Positions 17,439 through 25,287 of a DNA stretch of 64,000 nucleotides are shown piece after piece (the stretch's first letter is position 1; the number at the start of each line of letters is the position of its first letter). The stretch covers positions 3,720,001 through 3,784,000 of the forward strand of contig NZ_OZ242344.1 of assembly GCF_965208485.1 (NCBI RefSeq), given 5' to 3'. A program made the position numbers and the translations under genes. The notes beneath the pieces are model-generated. The model ran no database searches. It saw nothing but the letters and a program-made list of their open reading frames with translations, and was not told where the DNA came from. Source of the stretch: Poriferisodalis sp965208485. GTDB taxonomy: Bacteria; Actinomycetota; Acidimicrobiia; Acidimicrobiales; Poriferisodalaceae.

Positions 17439-17619
17439 GCTCAGCCTCTTGGCACGACTGGACACCCGGTGTGCCGCACACCCAGGGGCACCGAGCGATA
17501 GTGTGACAGGGCACTTCGTAGAACACGGGTGCCTGATCCGTCGCAGCGACAGACGCATCTGAGGGCACGCACGGATGCAGGCAAGCGAGGCACCGCAGTC
17601 GAGCACGAGGAGCCAACCG

Positions 17620-17874
17620 GTGAAGAAGGGTCGACATCGCCGCTATGAGGAGGCTCGCAGGTTCCAGCGGGCGACGGCGGAGCGTTTCTCTGTTGAGGAC
17701 TACGACTTCGAGAACTCGGATCGGTTCGGCGTGGAGTTGGATGACGACGAGTCGGCGCGAGATGACCACCAGTACGGTCATCTCGCCGACAAGTACGACT
17801 TCTACGGCGACGACGATGACGCCGACGAAGCCGATTATGCCTCCACGGGCTACGAGCGCAGCGTCGACGACTAG
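17620..17874 (+). CDS. Small acidic hypothetical protein
   Basis: An 84-residue product with a basic N-terminus (KKGRHRRYEEARRF) and a strongly acidic C-terminal half rich in Asp, Tyr and Glu (EDYDFENSD, YGDDDDADEADY). There is no signal peptide or membrane helix. GTG 17620 is preferred over ATG 17575 because a GAGGAG ribosome site lies 7 bp before it. It precedes folE by 19 bp on the same strand and may be co-transcribed. I do not recognise a family; the charge pattern suggests a nucleic-acid- or protein-binding tail. Confidence 0.6.
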   Translation: MKKGRHRRYEEARRFQRATAERFSVEDYDFENSDRFGVELDDDESARDDHQYGHLADKYDFYGDDDDADEADYASTGYERSVDD

Positions 17875-17893
17875 ACGACTAGTTGTGCTGCAT

Positions 17894-18493
17894 ATGCTGC
17901 CACCCAATGGCGCCGTGACCGACCAGCAGGTAGACACCGACCGCATCGAGAAAGCGGTCAGGGAGATGCTTCTGGCGATCGGCGAGGATCCTGACCGTGA
18001 CGGACTCGTCAAGACGCCCAAGCGCGTGGCTCGCATGTACGCCGAAGTGTTCGCCGGGCTGCAGGAAGATCCCGAGCATCACCTGAAGGTGCAGTTCGAG
18101 TCCGGCCATGACGAGATGGTCATGGTGCGCGACATCCCTTTCTACTCGATGTGCGAGCACCACCTGATGCCGTTCGCGGGCCGGGCGCACGTCGCTTACA
18201 TCCCCGGTGAGCGAGGCATGATCACCGGGCTGTCGAAGCTGGCCCGGCTGGTGGATGCCTACGCCCGTCGTCCACAAGTGCAGGAACGCCTCACGACTCA
18301 GGTCGCCGACAAGCTGATGGAGGCGCTCGAGCCGCGGGGCACCCTCGTCGTGGTCGAGGCCGAGCACCAGTGCATGTCGATGCGGGGAGTGCAGAAGCCC
18401 GGCTCGCTCACCATCACCTCAGCGGTGCGCGGCCAGTTCCGCAACACGGCCACGCGCGCGGAGGCAATGCACCTCATCGGCGTCGGCCGCTAG
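17894..18493 (+). CDS. folE: GTP cyclohydrolase I
   Basis: Converts GTP to dihydroneopterin triphosphate, the first step of folate (tetrahydrofolate) synthesis. The 199-residue product shows the complete family signature: SMCEHHLMPFAG (about 80-91) with the zinc Cys and His, GLSKLARLVDAYARRPQVQERLT, and HQCMSMRGVQ with the second zinc Cys (about 157-166). The start at ATG 17894 gives the usual short N-terminal arm; a GTG at 17915 is an alternative. No folP or folB follows, so the pathway genes are dispersed. Confidence 0.93.
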   Translation: MLPPNGAVTDQQVDTDRIEKAVREMLLAIGEDPDRDGLVKTPKRVARMYAEVFAGLQEDPEHHLKVQFESGHDEMVMVRDIPFYSMCEHHLMPFAGRAHVAYIPGERGMITGLSKLARLVDAYARRPQVQERLTTQVADKLMEALEPRGTLVVVEAEHQCMSMRGVQKPGSLTITSAVRGQFRNTATRAEAMHLIGVGR

Positions 18494-18613
18494 CCAATCG
18501 GATCGCCGGGCTGAGGGTGAACGGCGCGCTCAGACAAGAGCGAGCGCAGTCCTCGGGTGCGACGCCGAGATGAGCCGCGCCTGCCGGAGCGGCGTGCTGT
18601 CTTGGACAAGTTC

Positions 18614-21600
18614 ATGAGCACGGATGCTGACGCTCTTGCGGGTCCACCTGAGCTGGGTCGCAGCGTGCTGGTACACCCGGGCACTCCGGTGCCGCAGGCA
18701 TGGGCAGGGTGCGAAGTCCTGCGGGTCAGCCCCGGCGATTTCAGTGCGGAGGTCGGCCATCGTCTGCGTGACGCCTGGCTGACGCGCACCCGGCTGGCCA
18801 TCGAGCTGGACGCTGAACTGCCTGCCCTGTCTGTGGTGTGGCAAGCCCCGTGGTGGGAGTGGCAGCCCGGCTTGACACTGCGGTCTGAGGTGCTGCTGCA
18901 CTTGCTCACCGCCAACGCCGTCGATGCGCAGGATCCTGAGCGGGCGCGGTTCGCGCCTGTTGAGGCAGCGCTGCAGCTCGGGGCGACACGAACCGGCAGG
19001 CCGGGTGCGGGTGATGTGGTCACCGACGCGGGACCGGTGTGGTGTGACGGTGGGCCGCTGGCCGTGTTCGACTTGCCGCTGGCCGTCATTCCTGCCGCCA
19101 ATCTCGCGGTGCGGAGCCCGCGAGGCCTGCGGCCGGCGAGTCCAGATGCTGATCTTGCATCCGATCAGCGCGATGCCGTCGGCCACTTGGGCGGCGCTGC
19201 GTGCATCGTCGCGCCCGCAGGATCGGGCAAGACCCGCGTGCTCACCGAGCGAGCCCGCTACCTCGTGCGCGACCTGGGCATCGCAGCCGGCGCGGTGTGC
19301 CTCGTGGCGTTCAATGTGCGGGCACGCAGGGAGATGGAAGAACGCACCCGCGACCTGGCGGGCCTGCAGGTGCGCACGCTGAACAGCCTTGCTCTGGCGA
19401 TCTGCAACGGCACAGGGCCGTTCGCTCGGCCAGCGCACCACGGCCGTGTCGAGGTGATCGGCGAGATCGATGTCCGCGCACGCCTCGACGGCTATGTCAA
19501 GCGCCGCCGCCGAGCCATGACCGATCAGCTCGCGCCTTGGCTGGAGGCGTTGAGCGCCACCCGTCTCGGCTTGCGCGACCTCGCCGACGTCGAACGCGAC
19601 TTCCAGCCCGACGTGCCCGACTTCGCCGAAGTTGCACAGCGATACGCCGCTGGTCTTGAAGCCGATGGCTTGGTCGACTTCGATCAGCAGATCATCCGGG
19701 CCATCGACATCCTGCTGCGCGACCCGGCGGCGCGGGCCGCGGCGCGCCGCATCTGCGGCGTGCTGCTCGTCGATGAGTTCCAAGATCTGACACCTGCCCA
19801 CCTCTTGATGATCCGGCTGCTGGCAGGGCCGCGAGCAGATGTCTTCGGCGTCGGCGACGACGACCAGACCATCTACGGCTACGCCGGCGCATCCCCGCAG
19901 TGGCTCATTGACTTCGACCGGTACTTCCCCGGAGCGAAGCGACATCACCTGCATGTCAACTACCGCTGCCCGCCACCGGTGGTCGGCGCCGCCGTCAACC
20001 TGCTGTCTCACAACCGCCTGCGCATCGACAAGCAGATCACGGCAGCCGCCAGCAGCCACGCGGTGGTCCCCGACAGTGCGGCTTCGCCCGACAGTGCGGC
20101 TTCGCCCGACAGTGCGGCACCGAACAATGACGTCGATGAGATGAGCGCGGTTGGAGGGGCGGACGCGACGGTGCTGGCAGATGAGACTGCGGCAGGGGCA
20201 ACAGCGTCAGCGAAGGCGTCGGCGGTTGAGACTGCGGTCGGGGCCATAGCAGTGGCAGACGGTTCGGATGCGGGAACCGCTCTGCAACACGCAGTCTCAC
20301 GCTTGATCGAGGGTGGTGCGCGGCCGTCGGATATCGCTGTTCTCACTAGGGTCAACAGCACGCTGCTAGTGCCCCAAGTGGTGCTGGGGGACATGGGTGT
20401 CGCTGCCGATGCTCCACTTGGCCGGGGCTTCCTCGAGCGCACTGGCGTGGCCGCCGCGCTGGCATGGCTGAAGCTGGCGACCGCTCCGCGTCATGCATTG
20501 CCCAGCAGTGCGCTGTCGGACGCAGCGCGTCGCCCGCCGCGGGGCATCTCGCCCCGTGTCATTGGGTGGATTGGCGAGCAGCGCAGCCTAGGCGATCTGC
20601 GGGCACTGGCGGGACGTCTCAGCGACGAGCGGACCTCGGCCAAGATCACCGAGTTCGCCGACGATCTGGACCTGTTGCGCCGGCGCACAGCGAACGAGCA
20701 GCTCACGACGAGGCAGATCTTGGAGGCCGTGCGAGACGAGCTCGGGCTTGGCAGCAGCCTCGACAACCGGCTGGATGCCTCGCGGCGCTCTGTGGACCGC
20801 TCGGCGCACGGTGATGATCTGCGGGCGCTGATCTCGGTGGCGCATCTGCACCCTGACCCGGCCGGTTTCGCCGGATGGCTGACGGGCCGGCTCGACGGCG
20901 GCGGAGACAGGGGAAGTGGCGACGGCCGGGGTCGTGACAGCCGTGACGCGGTTGGTTTCGGCACCGACGAAGGCCCGGATTCTGCGCAGCAACCAGGCGT
21001 CGGCGGGGCGAGCCGTGGAGGGGCAGGCCGCGAGAGACGCGGCACAGGCGGTGGCGATGGCGGTGGCCGCGGCAGCGATCGTGTGCGGCTGGCCACCGTG
21101 CATCGGGTGAAGGGTCTCGAATGGCCCCACGTCATCGTGTACGAGGCCTCGGCGGGGCTGATGCCGCACCGTCTGTCGCACGATGTCGAGGAAGAGCGGC
21201 GTGTGTTCCATGTCGCCCTGACTCGCTGCTCCCAATCTGTGACATTGATTTGCGGCGACGAACCGTCGCCGTTCCTGTCCGAATCGCGCAAGATGGCCCC
21301 GCCGCGTCTCGACCCAGCGCCGGGCGAGCCATCCTGGACGAGTCCCTTGTCGACCTCCCGGGAGTCTCCATCGGTTGACGCTGCGGGACTGTTCTCGGGG
21401 TCTGGTGATGCTGCAGCCGGATCGTCGGCCCGCACCGGGTCACGCAGGCCTAGGCCCGAACCGCCGACCGATCCCGCTGACGCTGCGCTGTTCGAGGCGC
21501 TGCGAGCGTGGCGCCGAGAGCGCAGCACTGCCGACGGCGTGCCCGCCTATGTCGTCTTCCCCGATGCAGTGCTCATCGCGCTCGCGACACAGCATCCCCG

Positions 21601-21697
21601 CACCGACGCCGAACTGCTCGCGGTGCCCGGCATCGGCCCCGCCAAGCTCGCTTCCTATGGCGCGGACGTGCTCAAGATCATCGCTGAGCACACATAG
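18614..21697 (+). CDS. UvrD/PcrA-type DNA helicase with HRDC domain (UvrD2-like)
   Basis: A superfamily 1A DNA helicase of about 1027 residues. The order is a unique N-terminal region (1-185), Walker A APAGSGKT (near 200), motif II VDEFQDLTP (near 385), motif III GDDDQTIYGYAG (near 412), motif IV NYRCPP (near 448), motif V TVHRVKGLEW (near 826), motif VI EERRVFHVALTRC (near 860) and a C-terminal HRDC domain (955-1025). Two low-complexity insertions stand out: an Ala/Ser/Asp stretch with SPDSAA repeats (480-550) and a Gly/Arg/Asp-rich stretch (760-822) inside the 2B region. An HRDC tail resembles mycobacterial UvrD2. ATG 18614 is preferred; GTG 18557 is possible. Confidence 0.87.
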   Translation: MSTDADALAGPPELGRSVLVHPGTPVPQAWAGCEVLRVSPGDFSAEVGHRLRDAWLTRTRLAIELDAELPALSVVWQAPWWEWQPGLTLRSEVLLHLLTANAVDAQDPERARFAPVEAALQLGATRTGRPGAGDVVTDAGPVWCDGGPLAVFDLPLAVIPAANLAVRSPRGLRPASPDADLASDQRDAVGHLGGAACIVAPAGSGKTRVLTERARYLVRDLGIAAGAVCLVAFNVRARREMEERTRDLAGLQVRTLNSLALAICNGTGPFARPAHHGRVEVIGEIDVRARLDGYVKRRRRAMTDQLAPWLEALSATRLGLRDLADVERDFQPDVPDFAEVAQRYAAGLEADGLVDFDQQIIRAIDILLRDPAARAAARRICGVLLVDEFQDLTPAHLLMIRLLAGPRADVFGVGDDDQTIYGYAGASPQWLIDFDRYFPGAKRHHLHVNYRCPPPVVGAAVNLLSHNRLRIDKQITAAASSHAVVPDSAASPDSAASPDSAAPNNDVDEMSAVGGADATVLADETAAGATASAKASAVETAVGAIAVADGSDAGTALQHAVSRLIEGGARPSDIAVLTRVNSTLLVPQVVLGDMGVAADAPLGRGFLERTGVAAALAWLKLATAPRHALPSSALSDAARRPPRGISPRVIGWIGEQRSLGDLRALAGRLSDERTSAKITEFADDLDLLRRRTANEQLTTRQILEAVRDELGLGSSLDNRLDASRRSVDRSAHGDDLRALISVAHLHPDPAGFAGWLTGRLDGGGDRGSGDGRGRDSRDAVGFGTDEGPDSAQQPGVGGASRGGAGRERRGTGGGDGGGRGSDRVRLATVHRVKGLEWPHVIVYEASAGLMPHRLSHDVEEERRVFHVALTRCSQSVTLICGDEPSPFLSESRKMAPPRLDPAPGEPSWTSPLSTSRESPSVDAAGLFSGSGDAAAGSSARTGSRRPRPEPPTDPADAALFEALRAWRRERSTADGVPAYVVFPDAVLIALATQHPRTDAELLAVPGIGPAKLASYGADVLKIIAEHT

Positions 21698-21737
21698 CAG
21701 TCCGTAGGGCACGAAGGGCCGCACGGCTTGGCGGCAA

Positions 21738-22142
21738 TCAAGCCCGCCTCTTGCTTGGAAGCGTCGGATGGACGATGACCCCGCGGGTTCGGCCTGCGAG
21801 CGCTGTCATATCTTTGAGGTCGGCCGTCAGCACGACGCCGTCGGACTCAGCGAGAGCCACGATGATCGCATCGACCGCCGATCCGCGTCGAGTTCGATAG
21901 CGCAGTTCGCCAGCGCGTCTCGAGATTCGCGTGGTCACTTCCTCGACAACCTTGCAGGTCTTGGTGAAGCGATCTATCAGGACGTCGTTGTTCGGCCGAC
22001 CTCGGAGACATTCGGCCAAGGCGACGCTCGGAATGATCGCTGGCCATGTCACACCGTCTGGAAGGCTCTCAAGGATTGCCGTTGCCTCGGGGTCATCCTG
22101 CGCCAAGCGCTCCACGGCACTCGAGTCGAGAACCAAGTGCAT
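21738..22142 (-). CDS. vapC: PIN-domain toxin, VapC-like
   Basis: A 134-residue PIN-domain ribonuclease, predicted toxin of a type II module. The acidic metal site is visible: VLDSSAVERL (first Asp, residue 6), ALAECLRG (the Glu, about 44), SAVDAIIVALAE (Asp, about 91) and LTADLKDM (Asp, about 107). Studied VapC toxins cleave tRNA or rRNA; the target here is unknown. Its ATG shares one base with the stop of the upstream gene (TGATG), so expression is coupled to the presumed antitoxin. It converges on the helicase gene. Confidence 0.87.
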   Translation of the reverse strand: MHLVLDSSAVERLAQDDPEATAILESLPDGVTWPAIIPSVALAECLRGRPNNDVLIDRFTKTCKVVEEVTTRISRRAGELRYRTRRGSAVDAIIVALAESDGVVLTADLKDMTALAGRTRGVIVHPTLPSKRRA

Positions 22143-22525
22143 CAGTTGGCGTCGCGCGCGGCGATCTTGTGGTGCAGCTTCGCGAGGTGCTTCTCTGCTC
22201 GGGCGCGTTGGCGTTCTGAGGGAAGGCCTGACAGCGCGTATCGCTCCTGCAAGTAGCGGTCGAGCTCCTCTCGCAGAAGCTGCGACTCGGTCTCGGTGAT
22301 CTCGATGTGCGGACCGTCGCCGACGTCGCCAGACGAGGATTCGGCGTCGCGCTCACCAACATCGAAGAACTCGCGCTGCGCCTCGAGTGCGGCCCGTCGG
22401 GCTGTGCGCTCAGCCTGCACCGCGTTTGTCGCTGCGGCCTTTGAGAACCTGCCCGAGGACGCGGCGGCACCGGGAGCGAACTGACCGCCCTCGGGGGTGC
22501 CCTTCGGATGGTGCCGACGGGTCAT
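22142..22525 (-). CDS. Candidate antitoxin with HPKGTPEGGQF motif
   Basis: A 127-residue protein directly upstream of, and coupled to, the VapC gene, hence a probable antitoxin. It is not a recognisable VapB, Phd or RHH type. The N-terminus carries HPKGTPEGGQFAPG (about 6-19), a motif also seen in phage-associated and mobile-element proteins. An Ala/Arg-rich helix follows (about 25-50), then an acidic linker and a C-terminal helical half (about 72-127) rich in Glu, Leu and Arg that would be the likely toxin-binding part. Position in the operon is the main evidence for the role. Confidence 0.65.
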   Translation of the reverse strand: MTRRHHPKGTPEGGQFAPGAAASSGRFSKAAATNAVQAERTARRAALEAQREFFDVGERDAESSSGDVGDGPHIEITETESQLLREELDRYLQERYALSGLPSERQRARAEKHLAKLHHKIAARDAN

Positions 22526-22659
22526 GATGCGATGTTATGGCACGGGTTCCGGCGGGAGCCAATGGGTTTCCGGTTGCATGCCGATGCCCTGCCGGCAACA
22601 GCTACTGATTGCACGGGTGTTGTCGTTCAGAGCGCAGCAGTGTCGGCGGGATTGCTCAG

Positions 22660-23325
22660 CTAAACGGCGAGGGGGCGCTGGCCGGCGAGGAATCGCTGGG
22701 CCATCACCATCAGCACCACCCAGTACTCCGAACTGGGCACGAGGTCGCTGAGCGCTACTTCGGCGGTCACCTCATGTGCATCGGGATGGCCAGCGGCGGC
22801 AACGCCATGCACGGAAATCGGCGGTCCGCCGTTGAGCAGCGCCAGCAGGTCGGCGATCGGCACGTTGAACACGGCGTCGACCTCGTCGCGTGCCAGCGCG
22901 TAGCGGGTCAGCGGGCGGTCGTCGCGCAGCAAGAATACGCTGGTCAGCTCGCAGTTCAGCCTGCCCTCGCCGCTGTCGTCGGCCAGCCTGCGGACGCCGA
23001 GCGGAATGAGATCGTCGGGGTCGGGGGCGATGCCCAGCTCTTCTTCGAGTTCGCGCGCGCCATCAAGCGGCGTCTCGCCCGCGGCGAGGTGCCCAGCGGC
23101 GCTGATGTCGAGCAGCCCCGGAAATGCAGCTTTGGACCATGAGCGCTGCTGCAGCACCGCTGTCGGCACGCCGTCACGCAGCGTGACGATCTGGCAGTGG
23201 AAGACGCAGTGCCACTCGCCCCGCTCATGGACCTCGTCCCGCGGGGCGGTGCGCACGTAGCGCCCCACCTCGTCGACGACGTCGAGGTGTTCAACACCGG
23301 GCGCACTGTCGGTCACGGCGCCCAT
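22660..23325 (-). CDS. Nudix hydrolase
   Basis: A 221-residue Nudix protein. The Nudix box is read as GHLAAGETPLDGARELEEELGI (about 94-115; the GX5EX7REUXEEXGU pattern is intact, with E100 and the EEE cluster for metal). The N-terminal segment (ERGEWHCVFHCQIV) resembles the isopentenyl-diphosphate-isomerase/YfcD-type Nudix group; the substrate cannot be fixed. ATG 23325 is chosen; the frame is open upstream without similarity. It follows the LLM oxidoreductase gene on the same strand after 160 bp. Confidence 0.82.
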   Translation of the reverse strand: MGAVTDSAPGVEHLDVVDEVGRYVRTAPRDEVHERGEWHCVFHCQIVTLRDGVPTAVLQQRSWSKAAFPGLLDISAAGHLAAGETPLDGARELEEELGIAPDPDDLIPLGVRRLADDSGEGRLNCELTSVFLLRDDRPLTRYALARDEVDAVFNVPIADLLALLNGGPPISVHGVAAAGHPDAHEVTAEVALSDLVPSSEYWVVLMVMAQRFLAGQRPLAV

Positions 23326-23485
23326 TGTTGCCGCTGGGTTGTCGTATTCCCGTCCCGGTGCGCGCGGCATCGCAGGAGCCGTGTTCGCCGACGACTCAGG
23401 TTGAGCCGGCGACGTCCCCGCACGGACGACCCTGGCCGGTCGGTGCGCCAGCCGGCGCAGGGAGGGTTGCGGGAGTACCCGCTGA

Positions 23486-24328
23486 CTACAGCAGCTCTGT
23501 GTACTTGTCGAGGATCGGCAGCACGGTGTCTGCGTCGGCGGGAGGAAGGCCGAGCACCACCCTGGTGCAGCCCAGTTCGGTGAGGCTCTCGATGATCTCC
23601 GGCTTGGGAGGAGTGCCGAACTGCCCGATCTCGATCTCATCGGGGTCGCGGCCGACCTCGATCGCGGACTCACGGATCTGCTTGACCGGCGCCTCGAGGT
23701 CGTAGCGGCCAGAGATCGGCATCCAGCCGTCGCAGAACTCGACGATGTCGGCGATGGTCTTCGGCCCGGCGGCGCCGCCCAGGATCACCTTCGGGCCGCC
23801 TTCCTGCACGGGCTTCGGCCACGCCCATGACGAGTCGAAGTCGACCCAGGCGCCGTGGAACTCGGCCTCGTCCTGGGTCCACAGTTCGCGCACTGCCAGC
23901 ATCGTCTCGCGGGTGACAGCACGCCGGTCGGTGTACTTCACGCCGTGGTGGGCGAGTTCTTCCTTGTTCCAGCCGTAGCCGATGCCCAAGATGAACCGGC
24001 CATTGGAGATCCGGTCCACCGTGGCGGCTTCCTTGGCCAGCCAGATCGGATCTCGCTGGGCGACGAGCGTGATGCCGGTGCCCAGCATGATGTTCTCGGT
24101 CACCGCTGCGGCGGCGCCAAGCGACACGAACTGATCGTGCGTGCGCCAGTATTCCTCAGGCAGCGGGGGAGCACCTTCACGACCGCCCCACGGCGTCTCG
24201 CGGCTGGTGGGGATATGGCTGTGCTCGGGGAACCACAGCGACTCGAAGCCCCGTTCCTCGGCAGCCATGGCCAGATCGACTGGCCCGATGGCCTTGTCGG
24301 TGGGAAACATCATCACGCCGATCTTCAC
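23486..24328 (-). CDS. LLM class F420-dependent oxidoreductase
   Basis: A 280-residue luciferase-like TIM-barrel flavin/F420 enzyme. Landmarks are the FPEHSHIP active-site loop (about 33-40), IMLGTGITLVAQRDPIWLAK (about 79-98), GRFILGIGYGWN (about 109-120), in which the GxGxGW run binds cofactor, and ILGGAAGPKT (about 181-190) for the phosphate. This subgroup is typical of actinobacteria and usually uses F420; the substrate is unknown. The start ATG 24328 has a good AGGAGG-like ribosome site just upstream (complement of CCTCCT). Confidence 0.86.
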   Translation of the reverse strand: MKIGVMMFPTDKAIGPVDLAMAAEERGFESLWFPEHSHIPTSRETPWGGREGAPPLPEEYWRTHDQFVSLGAAAAVTENIMLGTGITLVAQRDPIWLAKEAATVDRISNGRFILGIGYGWNKEELAHHGVKYTDRRAVTRETMLAVRELWTQDEAEFHGAWVDFDSSWAWPKPVQEGGPKVILGGAAGPKTIADIVEFCDGWMPISGRYDLEAPVKQIRESAIEVGRDPDEIEIGQFGTPPKPEIIESLTELGCTRVVLGLPPADADTVLPILDKYTELL

Positions 24329-24571
24329 AGTGGTCCTCCTGATGGTGACGAACTGGTGGCGAATACGGCCGGGGTCGGCCGCCGCAGAGAGTAACGGTCA
24401 CTGGCTGGTGCTGCTTGTTTGTGGCGCCCGCTGGCTGGTCGGGACTCGCCGCTGCGAGGCTGCGCAGGTATCGGCGACGCGGGGCGTAGCGTGGCGATGG
24501 CGCACGAGGCGGCGGCGCGCAGCGGCGCTTGGGTTTGCAGGCATGCTGTGACCCCCGAGCTTGGAGGCAGT

Positions 24572-24763
24572 GTGAAGATCACCATCGACGTGGACAAGTG
24601 CATCGGCAGCGGCTCGTGCGAGATGATCGCCCCGGGCATCTTCGAAGTAGGCAACGACGGTCTCGTGCATCTGCTGAACGACAGCCCGAGCGCCGAGCAT
24701 CACAGTGCGGTGCGCACGGCAGCAGCGAGTTGCCCCACTCAAGTCATCTCTGCAGACGACTGA
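24572..24763 (+). CDS. Small ferredoxin, [3Fe-4S]-type predicted
   Basis: A 63-residue electron carrier. Cluster ligands are the two Cys of KCIGSGSCEMIAP (CxxxxxC, with the middle Cys position replaced) and the Cys of ASCPTQ near the C-terminus. That three-Cys pattern is typical of actinobacterial [3Fe-4S] ferredoxins that feed cytochrome P450s. GTG 24572 is chosen because a GGAGG ribosome site lies just upstream and the product then starts MKITIDVDKC as in relatives. No P450 gene is in the window. Confidence 0.87.
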   Translation: MKITIDVDKCIGSGSCEMIAPGIFEVGNDGLVHLLNDSPSAEHHSAVRTAAASCPTQVISADD

Positions 24764-24841
24764 GTCAAGCCGACTCGGGCTGCTCAACACCTCGCTGGTA
24801 CGCTCGAACGCGAGAGCTGACCCGTAGGTCGACCTGACTCA

Positions 24842-24883
24842 GCTCTTCAGACTCGGGAAGTGGCTCTTCAGACTCGGGAAGTG
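24842..24883 (+). repeat. 21-bp tandem duplication covering the tRNA-Pro 5' end
   Basis: Two perfect copies of a 21-bp unit, 24842-24862 and 24863-24883. The second includes the first nine bases of the tRNA; the first is a decapitated copy of the acceptor strand placed upstream. Confidence 0.85.
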
Positions 24884-24948
24884 GCGCAGCTTGGCAGCGC
24901 ACCTGCTTTGGGAGCAGGGGGTCGTGGGTTCAAATCCCGCCTTCCCGA
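24875..24948 (+). tRNA. tRNA-Pro (anticodon UGG)
   Basis: The acceptor stem CGGGAAG pairs with CTTCCCG, and A24948 is the discriminator base. The anticodon loop TTTGGGA (24907-24913) sits between CCTGC and GCAGG, giving anticodon TGG at 24909-24911. The T-arm GTGGG-TTCAAAT-CCCGC is perfect. No CCA is encoded. Confidence 0.96.
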
Positions 24949-24991
24949 CTGTGAGAGCGCTGGGCCTCGACGAGATCCTGATGTCCCGCTG

Positions 24992-25060
24992 CCCCAGCAC
25001 CAAGAACAGCACTGCGCACAGCCCAAGTTGAATCATGCTGCATTTGCTGTACTGCTGGGC
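24992..25060 (-). pseudogene. Relic of a second HlyD-type gene start
   Basis: 24992-25022 matches the membrane-helix coding part of the HlyD gene (34449-34479) with few changes. 25015-25060 matches the sequence around and upstream of its start (34692-34740). The two parts are fused at a shared CTGCGC word, so the relic looks like a copy with most of the gene deleted. Confidence 0.5.
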
Positions 25061-25189
25061 TGGTTTGTCAGGGTCGGCATATGTGTGTGATCTGCCTGTG
25101 CAGGGGTAGTGTGCGCGGTCATGAGATTCGCTCGTGTGTCGGCGGGCTCTGAGCCGGGTTCCCCGCTGTGCGTGCCCTCTGTGACGGAC

Positions 25190-25263
25190 GCCGCCGAGCG
25201 TGGCAGCTACTCTGGGCGGATCGTGGCGGGAGAGAGTCCGGATAGTTCGCCCGGCGGCGGAGG
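25190..25263 (+). repeat. Conserved block shared with 35195-35265
   Basis: The 53-bp core beginning CTCTGGGCGGATCGTGGCGG is identical at 25209 and 35212. It lies just upstream of the CWB2 protein gene here and at the front of its remnant in the right-hand copy. It is either leader RNA or an old N-terminal coding segment. A GCGGGAGAG word recalls glycine riboswitches, but the rest does not fit. Confidence 0.75.
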
Positions 25264-25287
25264 TGGCACAGAGCGTCCGCTGGGGGC

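Noticed and set aside
25209..25264. Possible glycine riboswitch (GCGGGAGAG word)
   Set aside because: Only the first conserved word fits; the CCGAAGG and CTCTCAGG parts of the aptamer are absent, and the downstream gene has no link to glycine.
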